Shown here: one piece after another, positions 1 to 9,381 of the stretch | Layout: each line of letters begins with the position of its first letter | How positions within the stretch are numbered: the stretch's first letter is position 1 | Assembly: GCA_014268975.2 (NCBI GenBank) | Contig: CP077096.1 | Span: 367,001-431,000, forward strand | Direction of reading: 5' to 3' | Length of the DNA: 64,000 nt | DNA from: Pseudomonas wayambapalatensis | GTDB taxonomy: Bacteria; Pseudomonadota; Gammaproteobacteria; Pseudomonadales; Pseudomonadaceae | Notes under the pieces: model-generated | What the model saw: only the letters and a program-made list of their open reading frames with translations | Told to the model about the DNA's origin: nothing | Databases searched by the model: none | Made by a program: the position numbers and the translations under genes

Positions 1-872
1 TTGGCGGCATGAGCGGCATGCACGAGCAGGGCGGCCTGCCGATCCCGGGTATCGTGCACATCCCGCAGCCGTACTGGTTCGGTGAGGGCGGCGACATGAC
101 CCCGGATGAATTCGGGGTGTGGGCTGCCGAGCAGTTGGAGAAGAAGATTCTGGAAGTCGGCGAGGACAACGTCGCCGCCTTCATCGCCGAGCCGATCCAG
201 GGTGCCGGCGGGGTGATCATTCCGCCGGACACCTACTGGCCGAAGATCAAGGAGATCCTCGCCAAGTACGACATCCTGTTCGTCGCCGACGAAGTGATCT
301 GCGGCTTTGGCCGTACCGGCGAGTGGTTCGGCTCCGATTATTACGATCTCAAGCCTGACCTGATGACCATCGCCAAGGGCCTGACCTCCGGTTACATCCC
401 CATGGGCGGTGTGATCGTGCGTGACAAGGTGGCCAAGGTGCTCAGCGAAGGGGGCGATTTCAACCACGGCTTCACCTACTCCGGCCACCCGGTGGCAGCG
501 GCGGTGGGGCTGGAGAACCTGCGCATCCTGCGTGACGAGAAGATCGTCGAGCGCGCACGCACGGAAGTGGCACCGTACTTGCAAAAACGACTGCGCGAGC
601 TGCAAGACCACCCGCTGGTGGGCGAGGTACGTGGCCTTGGCCTGCTCGGCGCAATCGAGTTGGTCAAGGACAAGGCGACCCGCAGCCGTTACGAAGGCAA
701 GGGCGTGGGCATGGTTTGCCGCAACTTCTGTTTCGACAACGGCCTGATCATGCGCGCGGTGGGCGACACCATGATCATCGCGCCGCCACTGGTGATCAGC
801 CATGAAGAAGTGGACGAGCTGGTGGAAAAGGCGCGCAAGTGCCTGGATCTGACCCTGGAAGCGATTCGATAG
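1..872 (+). CDS. spuC: Polyamine:pyruvate aminotransferase, class III (5' truncated by window edge)
   Basis: This is the C-terminal part of a class III PLP-dependent aminotransferase; the reading frame is open from base 3 and the start lies outside the window. The family moves an amino group from putrescine and related diamines to pyruvate in the cytoplasm. The PLP-site region is visible as LFVADEVICGFGRTGEWFG, followed by TIAKGLTSGYIPMGG, which carries the Schiff-base lysine, and the C-terminal MIIAPPLVI block typical of this fold. The following spuD-spuE-spuFGH genes match the spu (polyamine uptake and use) gene order known from P. aeruginosa, which supports SpuC over other omega-transaminases. 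A 169 bp gap with a large dyad separates it from spuD. Substrate choice (putrescine, cadaverine or spermidine) cannot be read from the sequence. Confidence 0.9.
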   Translation, partial: GGMSGMHEQGGLPIPGIVHIPQPYWFGEGGDMTPDEFGVWAAEQLEKKILEVGEDNVAAFIAEPIQGAGGVIIPPDTYWPKIKEILAKYDILFVADEVICGFGRTGEWFGSDYYDLKPDLMTIAKGLTSGYIPMGGVIVRDKVAKVLSEGGDFNHGFTYSGHPVAAAVGLENLRILRDEKIVERARTEVAPYLQKRLRELQDHPLVGEVRGLGLLGAIELVKDKATRSRYEGKGVGMVCRNFCFDNGLIMRAVGDTMIIAPPLVISHEEVDELVEKARKCLDLTLEAIR

Positions 873-905
873 GCGTTTGCTAGGCTAGCGATGTGACATT
901 AAGTC

Positions 906-945
906 GTTACAAGGCCCTGCTTTTGTTGAAACAGCGCCTTGTAAC
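906..945. promoter_or_regulatory. Long dyad between spuC and spuD
   Basis: Perfect 10-base arms GTTACAAGGC (906-915) and GCCTTGTAAC (936-945) flank a 20-base centre that can extend the stem with a few mismatches. There is no T tract after it, so it is not a classical terminator. It could be an operator, an RNA processing or stability hairpin, or part of an attenuator before spuD. It lies 96 bases before the spuD start. Confidence 0.6.
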
Positions 946-1041
946 TTGCCAGACTAGCGGTTGTTTCAGTCGTCCGGCGCTTGCACCACGGGACCTGGCA
1001 GCTGAACAGATGGCTACTAAAAAAATTCTGGAGCATAACGC

Positions 1042-2139
1042 ATGAAGAAAATGGGCAAGACGTTGCTGGCCGCCGCCCTGATGGGTGCCATGGCCACTGC
1101 TGTTCACGCTGAAGACAAGGTGCTGAACGTCTACAACTGGTCGGACTACATCGCTCCGGACACCATCGCCAAGTTCGAGAAGCAGACCGGCATCAAGGTC
1201 AAGTACGACGTCTTCGACAGCAACGAAACCCTGGAAGCCAAGCTGCTGGCAGGCAAGTCGGGCTACGACATCGTCGTGCCGTCCAACAACTTCCTGGCCA
1301 AGCAGATCAAGGCCGGCGTCTACGAGGAGCTCGACCGCTCCAAGCTGCCGAACTGGAAGAACCTCGACGAAGACCTGCTCAAGGCCGTTGGCGACGCCAG
1401 CGACAAAGGCAACAAGTACGCCTTCCCGTACATGTGGGGCTCCATTGGCATCGGCTACAACCCGGCCAAGGTCAAGGCCGCGCTGGGCGTGGACAAGATC
1501 GATTCGTGGGACGCCGTGTTCAAGCCCGAGAACATCGCCAAGCTCAAGAGCTGCGGCGTGAGCTTCCTCGATGCACCGACCGAAATGCTTCCGGCCGCGC
1601 TGCATTACCTGGGCAAGCCGACCGACAGCACCACCAAGGAAGACCTCAAGGCGGCCGAGGACCTGTTCCTGAAGATCCGTCCTTCGATCACCTACTTCCA
1701 CTCCTCCAAGTACATCGGCGACCTGGCCAACGGCAACATCTGCGTGGCCGTCGGCTACTCGGGCGACCTGGAGCAGTCCAAGGCCCGCGCCCACGAAGCC
1801 GGCGACAAGGTCAAGCTGGACTACATCATTCCGAAAGAAGGCGCTGGCACCTTCTACGACATGGTCGCCATCCCGAAAGATGCCGAGCATAAAGATGCTG
1901 CCTACCAGTTCATGAACTTCCTGCTGCAACCGGAAGTCATGGCCGAGATCACCAACGCCGTGCGCTTCCCGAACGGTAACAAGGCCGCGACCCAGTTCGT
2001 CGACAAGGACATCACCAGCGACCCGAGCATCTATCCGCCAGCGGAAGTGAAGAAGCATCTGTACGCGATCGCCGCCCCTGAAGCGGCCGCCCAGCGTTTG
2101 ATCACCCGTAGCTGGACCAAGATCAAGTCGGGCAAGTAA
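1042..2139 (+). CDS. spuD: Polyamine ABC transporter periplasmic binding protein, SpuD/PotF type
   Basis: 365-residue periplasmic binding protein that captures polyamines for the SpuFGH importer. A Sec signal peptide is clear ([15 protein letters not shown] ... VHAED, cleavage near residue 24). The mature part opens with [17 protein letters not shown], the hallmark of the PotD/PotF family, and carries [20 protein letters not shown] and the C-terminal [13 protein letters not shown]. The start has a GGAG ribosome site (ctggagcataacgc). It is first in a run of two binding proteins, one ATPase and two permeases. In P. aeruginosa SpuD prefers putrescine and SpuE spermidine; that split is assumed here from position only. 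A GC-rich hairpin without a T tract follows the stop. Confidence 0.93.
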   Translation: MKKMGKTLLAAALMGAMATAVHAEDKVLNVYNWSDYIAPDTIAKFEKQTGIKVKYDVFDSNETLEAKLLAGKSGYDIVVPSNNFLAKQIKAGVYEELDRSKLPNWKNLDEDLLKAVGDASDKGNKYAFPYMWGSIGIGYNPAKVKAALGVDKIDSWDAVFKPENIAKLKSCGVSFLDAPTEMLPAALHYLGKPTDSTTKEDLKAAEDLFLKIRPSITYFHSSKYIGDLANGNICVAVGYSGDLEQSKARAHEAGDKVKLDYIIPKEGAGTFYDMVAIPKDAEHKDAAYQFMNFLLQPEVMAEITNAVRFPNGNKAATQFVDKDITSDPSIYPPAEVKKHLYAIAAPEAAAQRLITRSWTKIKSGK

Positions 2140-2156
2140 GCCCTGTGCGGGGCTCT

Positions 2157-2180
2157 CTGGGCCGGGGTTTTCCGGCCCAG
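2157..2180 (+). other. GC-rich intergenic hairpin after spuD
   Basis: Perfect 9-bp stem CTGGGCCGG (2157-2165) with CCGGCCCAG (2172-2180) and a 6-base loop, 18 bases after the spuD stop and with no T tract. Such hairpins commonly protect upstream binding-protein mRNA from 3' exonucleases, which raises its copy number relative to the membrane parts. Confidence 0.6.
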
Positions 2181-2229
2181 GGGGCATAAACCTCGATTGT
2201 TGATTGCGACATCCCAGCCACGCAGGTAA

Positions 2230-3396
<1,167 letters not shown>

Positions 3397-3405
3397 AAAT
3401 CCAGA

Positions 3406-3437
3406 CCCGACGCGGCCCTGGACACAGGCCGCTCGGG
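3406..3437 (+). other. GC-rich intergenic hairpin after spuE
   Basis: An 11-bp stem with one bulged C: CCCGA (3406-3410) plus GCGGCC (3412-3417) pair with GGCCGC (3427-3432) plus TCGGG (3433-3437). It lies 10 bases after the spuE stop, without a T tract, and before the ATPase gene. Confidence 0.6.
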
Positions 3438-3465
3438 CACAAAAATCTTGTTGGGAGTTTCACTC

Positions 3466-4608
3466 ATGGCAGTTGCCTCCGGTGCCTATAAGAAAGCCCT
3501 CGAGGGTGACCAGCAGCCCAAGCAGGTGCTGGTCAAGATCGACCGGGTCACGAAGAAGTTCGACGAAACCATCGCCGTGGACGATGTGTCCCTGGAAATC
3601 CGCAAGGGCGAGATCTTCGCCCTGCTGGGCGGCTCCGGTTCCGGCAAGTCCACCTTGCTGCGGATGCTCGCAGGCTTCGAGCGTCCGACCGAAGGTCGGA
3701 TCTTCCTCGATGGTGTCGACATCACCGACATGCCGCCCTACGAGCGGCCGATCAACATGATGTTCCAGTCCTACGCGCTGTTCCCGCACATGACCGTGGC
3801 GCAGAACATCGCCTTCGGCCTGCAGCAGGACAAGATGCCCAAGGCCGACATCGAAGCCCGCGTGGCCGAGATGCTCAAGCTGGTGCACATGACCCAGTAC
3901 GCCAAGCGCAAGCCGCACCAGCTCTCCGGCGGCCAGCGTCAGCGTGTGGCCCTGGCCCGCTCGCTGGCCAAGCGTCCGAAACTGCTGCTGCTCGACGAGC
4001 CGATGGGCGCGCTGGACAAGAAACTGCGTTCGCAGATGCAGCTGGAGCTGGTCGAGATCATCGAGCGGGTCGGTGTGACCTGCGTGATGGTGACCCACGA
4101 CCAGGAAGAGGCCATGACCATGGCCCAGCGCATCGCCATCATGCACCTGGGCTGGATCGCCCAGATCGGCTCGCCTGTGGATATCTACGAGACGCCAACC
4201 AGCCGCCTGGTGTGCGAGTTCATCGGCAACGTCAACCTGTTCGAAGGTGAAGTGATCGACGACGCCGAAGGCCACGCGCTGATCGCCTCGCCGGAGCTCG
4301 AGCGCAAGATCTACGTCGGCCACGGTGTCACCACCTCGGTCGAGGACAAGCACATCACCTACGCGCTGCGCCCAGAGAAGTTGCTGGTGACGACGACGCA
4401 ACCCGATTTCGAGCACAACTGGTCGCGCGGCAAGGTCCACGACATCGCCTACCTGGGCGGTCACTCGGTGTTCTACGTCGAGCTGCCGAGCGGCAAGATC
4501 GTCCAGTCGTTCGTCGCCAACGCCGAACGCCAGGGCGCGCGCCCGACCTGGGGCGATGAAGTCTACGTGTGGTGGGAAGACGACAGCGGCGTGGTACTGC
4601 GCTCATGA
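3466..4608 (+). CDS. spuF: Polyamine ABC transporter ATP-binding protein, PotG type
   Basis: 380-residue cytoplasmic ATPase that drives polyamine import through SpuG-SpuH. Walker A (GGSGSGKST), the ABC signature ([11 protein letters not shown]), Walker B (LLLLDEPMGALD) and the switch histidine ([11 protein letters not shown]) are all present, followed by a C-terminal TOBE-like regulatory region (about residues 290-380) as in PotG/PotA. The ATG at 3466 has a GGGAG site 8 bases upstream; the upstream TTG at 3448 has none. The ATG of spuG overlaps its stop (ATGA at 4605-4608), so the two are translationally coupled. Confidence 0.95.
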   Translation: MAVASGAYKKALEGDQQPKQVLVKIDRVTKKFDETIAVDDVSLEIRKGEIFALLGGSGSGKSTLLRMLAGFERPTEGRIFLDGVDITDMPPYERPINMMFQSYALFPHMTVAQNIAFGLQQDKMPKADIEARVAEMLKLVHMTQYAKRKPHQLSGGQRQRVALARSLAKRPKLLLLDEPMGALDKKLRSQMQLELVEIIERVGVTCVMVTHDQEEAMTMAQRIAIMHLGWIAQIGSPVDIYETPTSRLVCEFIGNVNLFEGEVIDDAEGHALIASPELERKIYVGHGVTTSVEDKHITYALRPEKLLVTTTQPDFEHNWSRGKVHDIAYLGGHSVFYVELPSGKIVQSFVANAERQGARPTWGDEVYVWWEDDSGVVLRS

Positions 4609-5525
4609 AACCGCGAAAGCTCAAACGAGCCCTCCAGCGCATCATCCCCGAGGGACGCCATCTGGTGATCGGCGTGCCGTTCATCTGGCTGTTCCTGTTC
4701 TTCATGCTGCCGTTCTTCATCGTGCTGAAGATCAGCTTCGCCGAAGCCGACGTGGCGATCCCGCCTTACACGGAGATCTACACCTACGTCGAGGACAAGA
4801 TCCAACTGGTGCTGAACCTGGCCAACTACGGCCTGCTCACCGAAGATGACCTGTACATCTCGGCCTACCTGGGCTCGCTCAAGGTCGCCTTCTTCAGCAC
4901 CCTGCTGTGCCTGCTGATCGGCTACCCGATGGCCTACGCCATCTCCAAGGCCGAGAAAGAGATGCAGACGGTCCTGTTGCTGCTGATCATGATGCCGACC
5001 TGGACCGCGATCCTGATCCGCGTCTATGCCTGGATGGGCATCCTCAGCAACAACGGGCTGCTCAACAGCTTCCTGCTGTGGACCGGGCTGATCGTCCAGC
5101 CGCTGCAGATCCTCAACACCAACCTGGCGGTGTATATCGGCGTGGTCTATTCGTACCTGCCATTCATGATCCTGCCGCTGTACGCGAACCTGGTGAAGCA
5201 TGACCAGAGCCTGCTGGAAGCCGCGAGCGACCTGGGCTCGAGCACCTTCAACAGCTTCTGGAAGATCACCGTGCCGCTGTCGAAGAACGGCATCATCGCC
5301 GGTTGCATGCTGGTGTTCATCCCGGTGGTGGGCGAGTTCGTGATCCCTGAACTGCTCGGCGGTCCGGAAACCCTGATGATCGGTAAGGTGCTGTGGCAGG
5401 AATTCTTCAACAACCGTGACTGGCCGGTGGCATCCGCGCTGGCAGTGGTGATGCTGGCGATCCTGATCGTGCCGATCCTGCTGTTCAACCGCAGCCAGGC
5501 CAAAGAGATGGAGGGTCGGGCATGA
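4605..5525 (+). CDS. spuG: Polyamine ABC transporter permease, PotH type
   Basis: 306-residue inner-membrane permease, one half of the polyamine channel. It has about six transmembrane helices: first FIWLFLFFMLPFFIVLKISF, then the MetI-type block, with the cytoplasmic EAA loop at EAASDLGSSTFNSFWKITVPL, which docks on SpuF. Length fits PotH (about 300). The start is the ATG overlapping the spuF stop; a longer frame from 4569 would lie inside spuF. The stop overlaps the spuH start by four bases. Confidence 0.95.
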   Translation: MKPRKLKRALQRIIPEGRHLVIGVPFIWLFLFFMLPFFIVLKISFAEADVAIPPYTEIYTYVEDKIQLVLNLANYGLLTEDDLYISAYLGSLKVAFFSTLLCLLIGYPMAYAISKAEKEMQTVLLLLIMMPTWTAILIRVYAWMGILSNNGLLNSFLLWTGLIVQPLQILNTNLAVYIGVVYSYLPFMILPLYANLVKHDQSLLEAASDLGSSTFNSFWKITVPLSKNGIIAGCMLVFIPVVGEFVIPELLGGPETLMIGKVLWQEFFNNRDWPVASALAVVMLAILIVPILLFNRSQAKEMEGRA

Positions 5526-6415
5526 AGCGCTTCAGTTTCTCCAAGCTGATGCTGGTGCTCGGCTTGCTGTTCATCTACCTGCCGATGCTGATCCTGGTGA
5601 TCTACTCGTTCAACGCCTCGAAGCTGGTGACGGTGTGGGGCGGCTGGTCGGTGAAGTGGTACGTCGGCCTGCTCGACAACACCCAGCTGATGGGTTCGGT
5701 GATGCGCTCGCTTGAGATCGCCTGCTATACGGCGGTGGCTGCGGTCGCGCTGGGCACCCTGGCGGCCTTCGTGCTGACCCGGGTCACCCGCTTCAAGGGC
5801 CGCACGCTGTTCGGTGGCCTGGTCACCGCGCCGCTGGTGATGCCCGAGGTGATCACCGGTCTGTCGCTGTTGCTGCTGTTCGTGGCCATGGCGCAGATGA
5901 TCGGCTGGCCGCAGGAGCGTGGCGTCGTCACCATCTGGATCGCGCACACCACCTTCTGTGCCGCGTATGTGGCGGTGGTGGTGTCGGCTCGCCTGCGCGA
6001 GCTGGACCTGTCGATCGAGGAAGCGGCGATGGACCTGGGTGCCAAGCCGTGGAAGGTGTTCTTCCTGATCACCATCCCGATGATCGCGCCTTCTCTGGCA
6101 GCAGGCGGCATGATGTCGTTCGCCCTGTCGCTGGATGACCTGGTGCTGGCCAGCTTCGTGTCCGGCCCTGGCTCGACCACCTTGCCGATGGAAGTGTTCT
6201 CGGCCGTGCGCCTGGGCGTTAAGCCTGAGATCAACGCTGTGGCCAGCCTGATCCTGCTGTCGGTGTCGTTGGTGACCTTCCTGGTCTGGTACTTCAGCCG
6301 CCGCGCCGAAGAGCGCCGCCGCCGGGCGATCCAGCAGGCCATCGAGGAAGGTGCTGCAGCGAACGTCGGGCAGCCGCAGGTGCGGCGTCCGGCTCCGGCT
6401 GCTGCGTCGGCCTGA
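5522..6415 (+). CDS. spuH: Polyamine ABC transporter permease, PotI type
   Basis: 297-residue inner-membrane permease, partner of SpuG. Six predicted helices begin with LMLVLGLLFIYLPMLILVIY; the EAA loop reads EEAAMDLGAKPWKVFFLITIP. The tail (from about residue 260) is rich in Arg, Ala and Pro and probably cytoplasmic. Last gene of the spu operon; a pair of inverted REP sequences follows 7 bases after the stop and probably ends or stabilises the transcript. Confidence 0.94.
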   Translation: MKRFSFSKLMLVLGLLFIYLPMLILVIYSFNASKLVTVWGGWSVKWYVGLLDNTQLMGSVMRSLEIACYTAVAAVALGTLAAFVLTRVTRFKGRTLFGGLVTAPLVMPEVITGLSLLLLFVAMAQMIGWPQERGVVTIWIAHTTFCAAYVAVVVSARLRELDLSIEEAAMDLGAKPWKVFFLITIPMIAPSLAAGGMMSFALSLDDLVLASFVSGPGSTTLPMEVFSAVRLGVKPEINAVASLILLSVSLVTFLVWYFSRRAEERRRRAIQQAIEEGAAANVGQPQVRRPAPAAASA

Positions 6416-6422
6416 CGGCCCT

Positions 6423-6495
6423 TTCGCGGGCAAGCCCGCTCCCACAAGGATGGTGCAACGTGCACTGAACCTGTAGGAGCGGGCTTGCCCGCGAA
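6423..6495. repeat. Inverted REP pair downstream of spuH
   Basis: Reverse copy TTCGCGGGCAAGCCCGCTCC.. at 6423-6446 and forward copy TGTAGGAGCGGGCTTGCCCG.. at 6472-6495, separated by 25 bases. Each is a 24-base imperfect palindrome. This pair borders the left side of the RAYT gene. Confidence 0.9.
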
Positions 6496-6510
6496 GGCTT
6501 CACCACCGAT

Positions 6511-6966
6511 TCAAAGCCATACCGCATCCCAATGCGGATACTCCCGCACACTGCTGACCAGCCCTGCTCTCAGTGGATTGGCGATGATGTATCTGGCTGC
6601 CTGCACCACTTCCTCCTCCTTGCGCAAAGCGGCATCGTGATACCCCGGTTGCCAGACGGGTACATGCCTCACTCCGGCCTTGCGCAGGGTGATGGCGCTG
6701 CGCGACTTGAACCTGCGCATCAAACTCCCAAGCGTCACCCCCCTCAACTCGATCAACCAGTGCAGATGGTCCGGCATCAGCACCCAGGCCAGCGTGCGGC
6801 TGGCGTTTTCCTGATCTGACTGGCGTAGCTGTTTCACCACCAGCCGGGCGCTGCGCAGGTCGTGGAAAAGGGGTTGTCGTTCGTGGGTGACAGTGGTCAG
6901 CAGGTAGCACCTGCCAGGCTCTGAGCAGCGGCCGCGGCGCAGGCGGGGTGAGTGGGCCAGGGGCAT
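6511..6966 (-). CDS. REP-associated tyrosine transposase (RAYT, Y1_Tnp family)
   Basis: 151-residue single-domain Y1 transposase of the HUH class, the family that moves REP sequences in Pseudomonas. The metal-binding HUH motif is MPDHLHWLIEL. The catalytic Tyr is probably in the C-terminal block QAARYIIANPLRAGLV, as in other RAYTs. The N-terminal segment GRCYLLTTVTHERQPLF is also family-typical. The start at 6966 has a GGAGGA site on the minus strand; a longer open frame to 7437 would run through the flanking REP pair and is rejected. Inverted REP pairs lie 15 bases beyond its stop and about 90 bases beyond its start, the arrangement expected of a mobile or formerly mobile REP source. It looks intact. 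Confidence 0.9.
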   Translation of the reverse strand: MPLAHSPRLRRGRCSEPGRCYLLTTVTHERQPLFHDLRSARLVVKQLRQSDQENASRTLAWVLMPDHLHWLIELRGVTLGSLMRRFKSRSAITLRKAGVRHVPVWQPGYHDAALRKEEEVVQAARYIIANPLRAGLVSSVREYPHWDAVWL

Positions 6967-7057
6967 CGAATTTCCTCCATGAAATTGACCTTTGGAGGTT
7001 AGCGGTGCTGGTCCTCCCTTGGCGCCAATCATGGTTTCCGGATTTTGCGGTGGCCTC

Positions 7058-7120
7058 TTCGCGGGCAAGCCCGCTCCTACAGGCACCACAACTCTCTGTA
7101 GGAGCGGGCTTGCCCGCGAA
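7058..7120. repeat. Inverted REP pair upstream of the RAYT gene
   Basis: Reverse copy at 7058-7081 and forward copy at 7097-7120, 15 bases apart. Same palindromic core (GGGCAAGCCC) as the pair at 6423-6495; together they bracket the RAYT gene. Confidence 0.9.
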
Positions 7121-7228
7121 AAGGCCACCGCCAATCCAAAGCCGACCCCACCAGTACCGATTATTGAACCCTGAACTACGCTGACAGTCGCATCCCACGA
7201 ATCATTTGCGCGCAAGCAAGGAGCCTGC

Positions 7229-8317
7229 ATGACGTTTACGCGTCCGCTGTTGGTCGTTTGCCTGGGGTTGTTGGCAGTGCTGTCAGGCTGCAAGGAACAG
7301 GCGTCCAGCCCTGAACTGCCACGCGTCGGCGTGGCACGGGTCGAACCTACCGATTTCGCCGCTAACGTCACCCTTACCGGTGATGTGCAGGCGCGCGTAC
7401 AGACCGACCTTTCATTTCGCGTGGGCGGCAAGATCATCGCCCGCAGCGTCGATGTGGGCGATCACGTCAAGGCCAACCAGGTGCTGGCGCGCCTGGACCC
7501 GAAAGACCTGCAGAACAATGTCGACTCGGCCAAGGCCGAGGTGTTCGCCGAGCAGGCGAGGGTCACCCAGACCCGCGCCGCCTTCGTGCGTCAGCAGAAA
7601 CTGTTGCCCAAGGGCTACACCAGCCAGAGTGAATACGACTCGGCTGAAGCTGCCCTGCGCAGCAGCCAGAGCGCGCTCAAGGCGGCCCAGGCACAACTGG
7701 CCAATGCCCGCGAGCAATTGAGCTACACCGACCTGGTGTCCGAGGCGGACGGCGTGATCACCGCGCGCCAGGCCGAGGTCGGCCAGGTGGTGCAGGCGAC
7801 CATGCCGATCTTCAGCCTGGCCACCGACGGCGATCGTGATGCCGTCTTCAACGTCTATGAGTCGCTGCTGGTGTCGCCACCCAGTGACGAGGGGGTGATC
7901 GTCCGGCTTGTGGATAACCCCAAGGTGCAGGCCGAAGGACGGGTTCGCGAAATCACCCCGACGGTGTCTGCCGAGAGCGGTACGGTGCAGGTCAAGGTGG
8001 CGCTGCGTAACGTGCCGGCTGCCATGCAGTTGGGCTCGCCGGTAACCGCCACGGCTCACGCACAGGGACGCCCAAGCATCGAATTGCCCTGGTCGGCGCT
8101 GACCAAGGCGCTGCATGAGCCGGCGGTGTGGGTGGTGGGCGAGGGCGATAAGGTCGAACTGCGCAAGGTTCAGGTGGCGCGTTATCTCACCGGGCGCATC
8201 GTCATCAGCGACGGCGTGAAAAGCGGTGAAACCGTTGTGGTCAGTGGCGGCCAGTTGCTGCATCCGGGCATGCAGGTGCAGAAAGTCGACGCCAAGAGCC
8301 CCGGAGGTGAGCCATGA
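7229..8317 (+). CDS. RND efflux periplasmic adaptor (membrane fusion protein) lipoprotein, first of two
   Basis: 362-residue adaptor linking an RND pump to an outer-membrane channel. A lipoprotein signal ends in AVLSGCKE (lipid Cys about residue 22). The barrel-sandwich halves are VGGKIIARSVDVGDHVKANQ and YTDLVSEADGVITARQAEVGQVV, with an alpha-helical hairpin between them (about residues 95-165). A beta-barrel and membrane-proximal region follow (GKVELRKVQVARYLTGRIVI, GETVVVSGGQLLHPGMQVQ). A tandem second adaptor overlaps it by four bases, and the pump gene follows. Two adaptors before one RND gene is the layout of P. aeruginosa TriABC (triclosan efflux); I use that as analogy only, and substrates are unknown. 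Confidence 0.9.
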   Translation: MTFTRPLLVVCLGLLAVLSGCKEQASSPELPRVGVARVEPTDFAANVTLTGDVQARVQTDLSFRVGGKIIARSVDVGDHVKANQVLARLDPKDLQNNVDSAKAEVFAEQARVTQTRAAFVRQQKLLPKGYTSQSEYDSAEAALRSSQSALKAAQAQLANAREQLSYTDLVSEADGVITARQAEVGQVVQATMPIFSLATDGDRDAVFNVYESLLVSPPSDEGVIVRLVDNPKVQAEGRVREITPTVSAESGTVQVKVALRNVPAAMQLGSPVTATAHAQGRPSIELPWSALTKALHEPAVWVVGEGDKVELRKVQVARYLTGRIVISDGVKSGETVVVSGGQLLHPGMQVQKVDAKSPGGEP

Positions 8318-9381
8318 AGCCCTTGCTGGTGTTACTTGCCGCAGCAGCCCTGCTGCCCGGTTGCAAGGGTGATGAGCCGGCGCCCGAGCCCGTACGGCCG
8401 GTGCTCTCGACCCTGGTCGAGCCGCAGACGCAGTCGCAGCTCGGTCGTTTTGCCGGCACCATCCAGGCCCGCTTTGAAAGCACCCTGGGCTTCCGAGTGT
8501 CCGGGCGCATTGCGCGGCGCTGGGTGGACGTGGGCGCGCAGGTGAAACCGGGCGACACCCTGGCCACTCTCGATCCCACCGACCAACAGAACCAGCTGCG
8601 CGCCGCCGAAGGCGACCTGGCGCGAGTCCAGGCGCAATGGATCAACGCCCAGGCCAATGCCCGTCGCCAGCAGCAGTTGTATGACCGCGGCGTCGGCGCC
8701 CAGGCCCAGCTGGACATCGCCCAGACCGACCTGAAGACCACCGGCGCCTCGCTCGAACAGGCGCGTTCGGCGCTCAGCCAGGCACGCGACCAGCTCGGCT
8801 ACAGCACGCTCAAGGCCGACCATGGCGCCGTGGTCACGGCCTGGCGCGCCGAAGCCGGGCAGACGGTCAGTGCCGGCCAGGAAGTGGTCACGCTGGCGCG
8901 CCCGGACGTCAAGGAGGCGGTGATTGATCTGCCGATCCCAGTCGCCGAGCAGTTGACCCCGTCGCTGGTGTTCACCGTGGCATCGCAACTGGAGCCGGCC
9001 ATCAGCACCACCGCCACGCTGCGCGAGCTTGAGCCGCAGGCCGATGCCGCCACCCGCACCCGACGTGCGCGGCTAAGCCTGGCCAGTACGCCGCAGGCGT
9101 TCCACCTCGGCACCGCCATCAGCGTCACGCTCAGCTCGGCGATCGCGCCGCGCACCGAGCTGCCGGCCACCGCCCTGCTGGAGCGAGACGGCAAGACCCA
9201 GGTCTGGGTGGTCGATCCGCAGCACAAGACCGTGGCCACCCGTGAGGTCACACTCGTGGAGCGCAGCGAACGGCGCGTCGTGCTGGGCGCCGGTGTGCAG
9301 CCGGGCGAACGGGTGGTGACGGCGGGTGTGAACAGCCTGAAGCCGGGCCAGCAGGTCAAATTCGACGAGGACGCACGATGA
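8314..9381 (+). CDS. RND efflux periplasmic adaptor lipoprotein, second of two
   Basis: 355-residue membrane fusion protein, similar in plan to the one just upstream but clearly diverged. The lipoprotein signal ends LLPGCKG (lipid Cys about residue 17). The barrel-sandwich parts are SGRIARRWVDVGAQVKPGD and YSTLKADHGAVVTAWRAEAG; the hairpin between them is rich in Gln and Ala. The C-terminal membrane-proximal part includes ERRVVLGAGVQPGERVVTAG. The start overlaps the stop of the first adaptor (ATGA) and its own stop overlaps the pump start, so all three should be made together. In TriABC both adaptors are needed for activity, which suggests a mixed trimer here too. Confidence 0.9.
   Translation: MKPLLVLLAAAALLPGCKGDEPAPEPVRPVLSTLVEPQTQSQLGRFAGTIQARFESTLGFRVSGRIARRWVDVGAQVKPGDTLATLDPTDQQNQLRAAEGDLARVQAQWINAQANARRQQQLYDRGVGAQAQLDIAQTDLKTTGASLEQARSALSQARDQLGYSTLKADHGAVVTAWRAEAGQTVSAGQEVVTLARPDVKEAVIDLPIPVAEQLTPSLVFTVASQLEPAISTTATLRELEPQADAATRTRRARLSLASTPQAFHLGTAISVTLSSAIAPRTELPATALLERDGKTQVWVVDPQHKTVATREVTLVERSERRVVLGAGVQPGERVVTAGVNSLKPGQQVKFDEDAR

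Noticed and set aside
6967..7437. N-terminal extension of the RAYT gene
   Set aside because: It would translate the REP pair at 7058-7120 and run into the RND adaptor gene; RAYT length and the GGAGGA site support the start at 6966.
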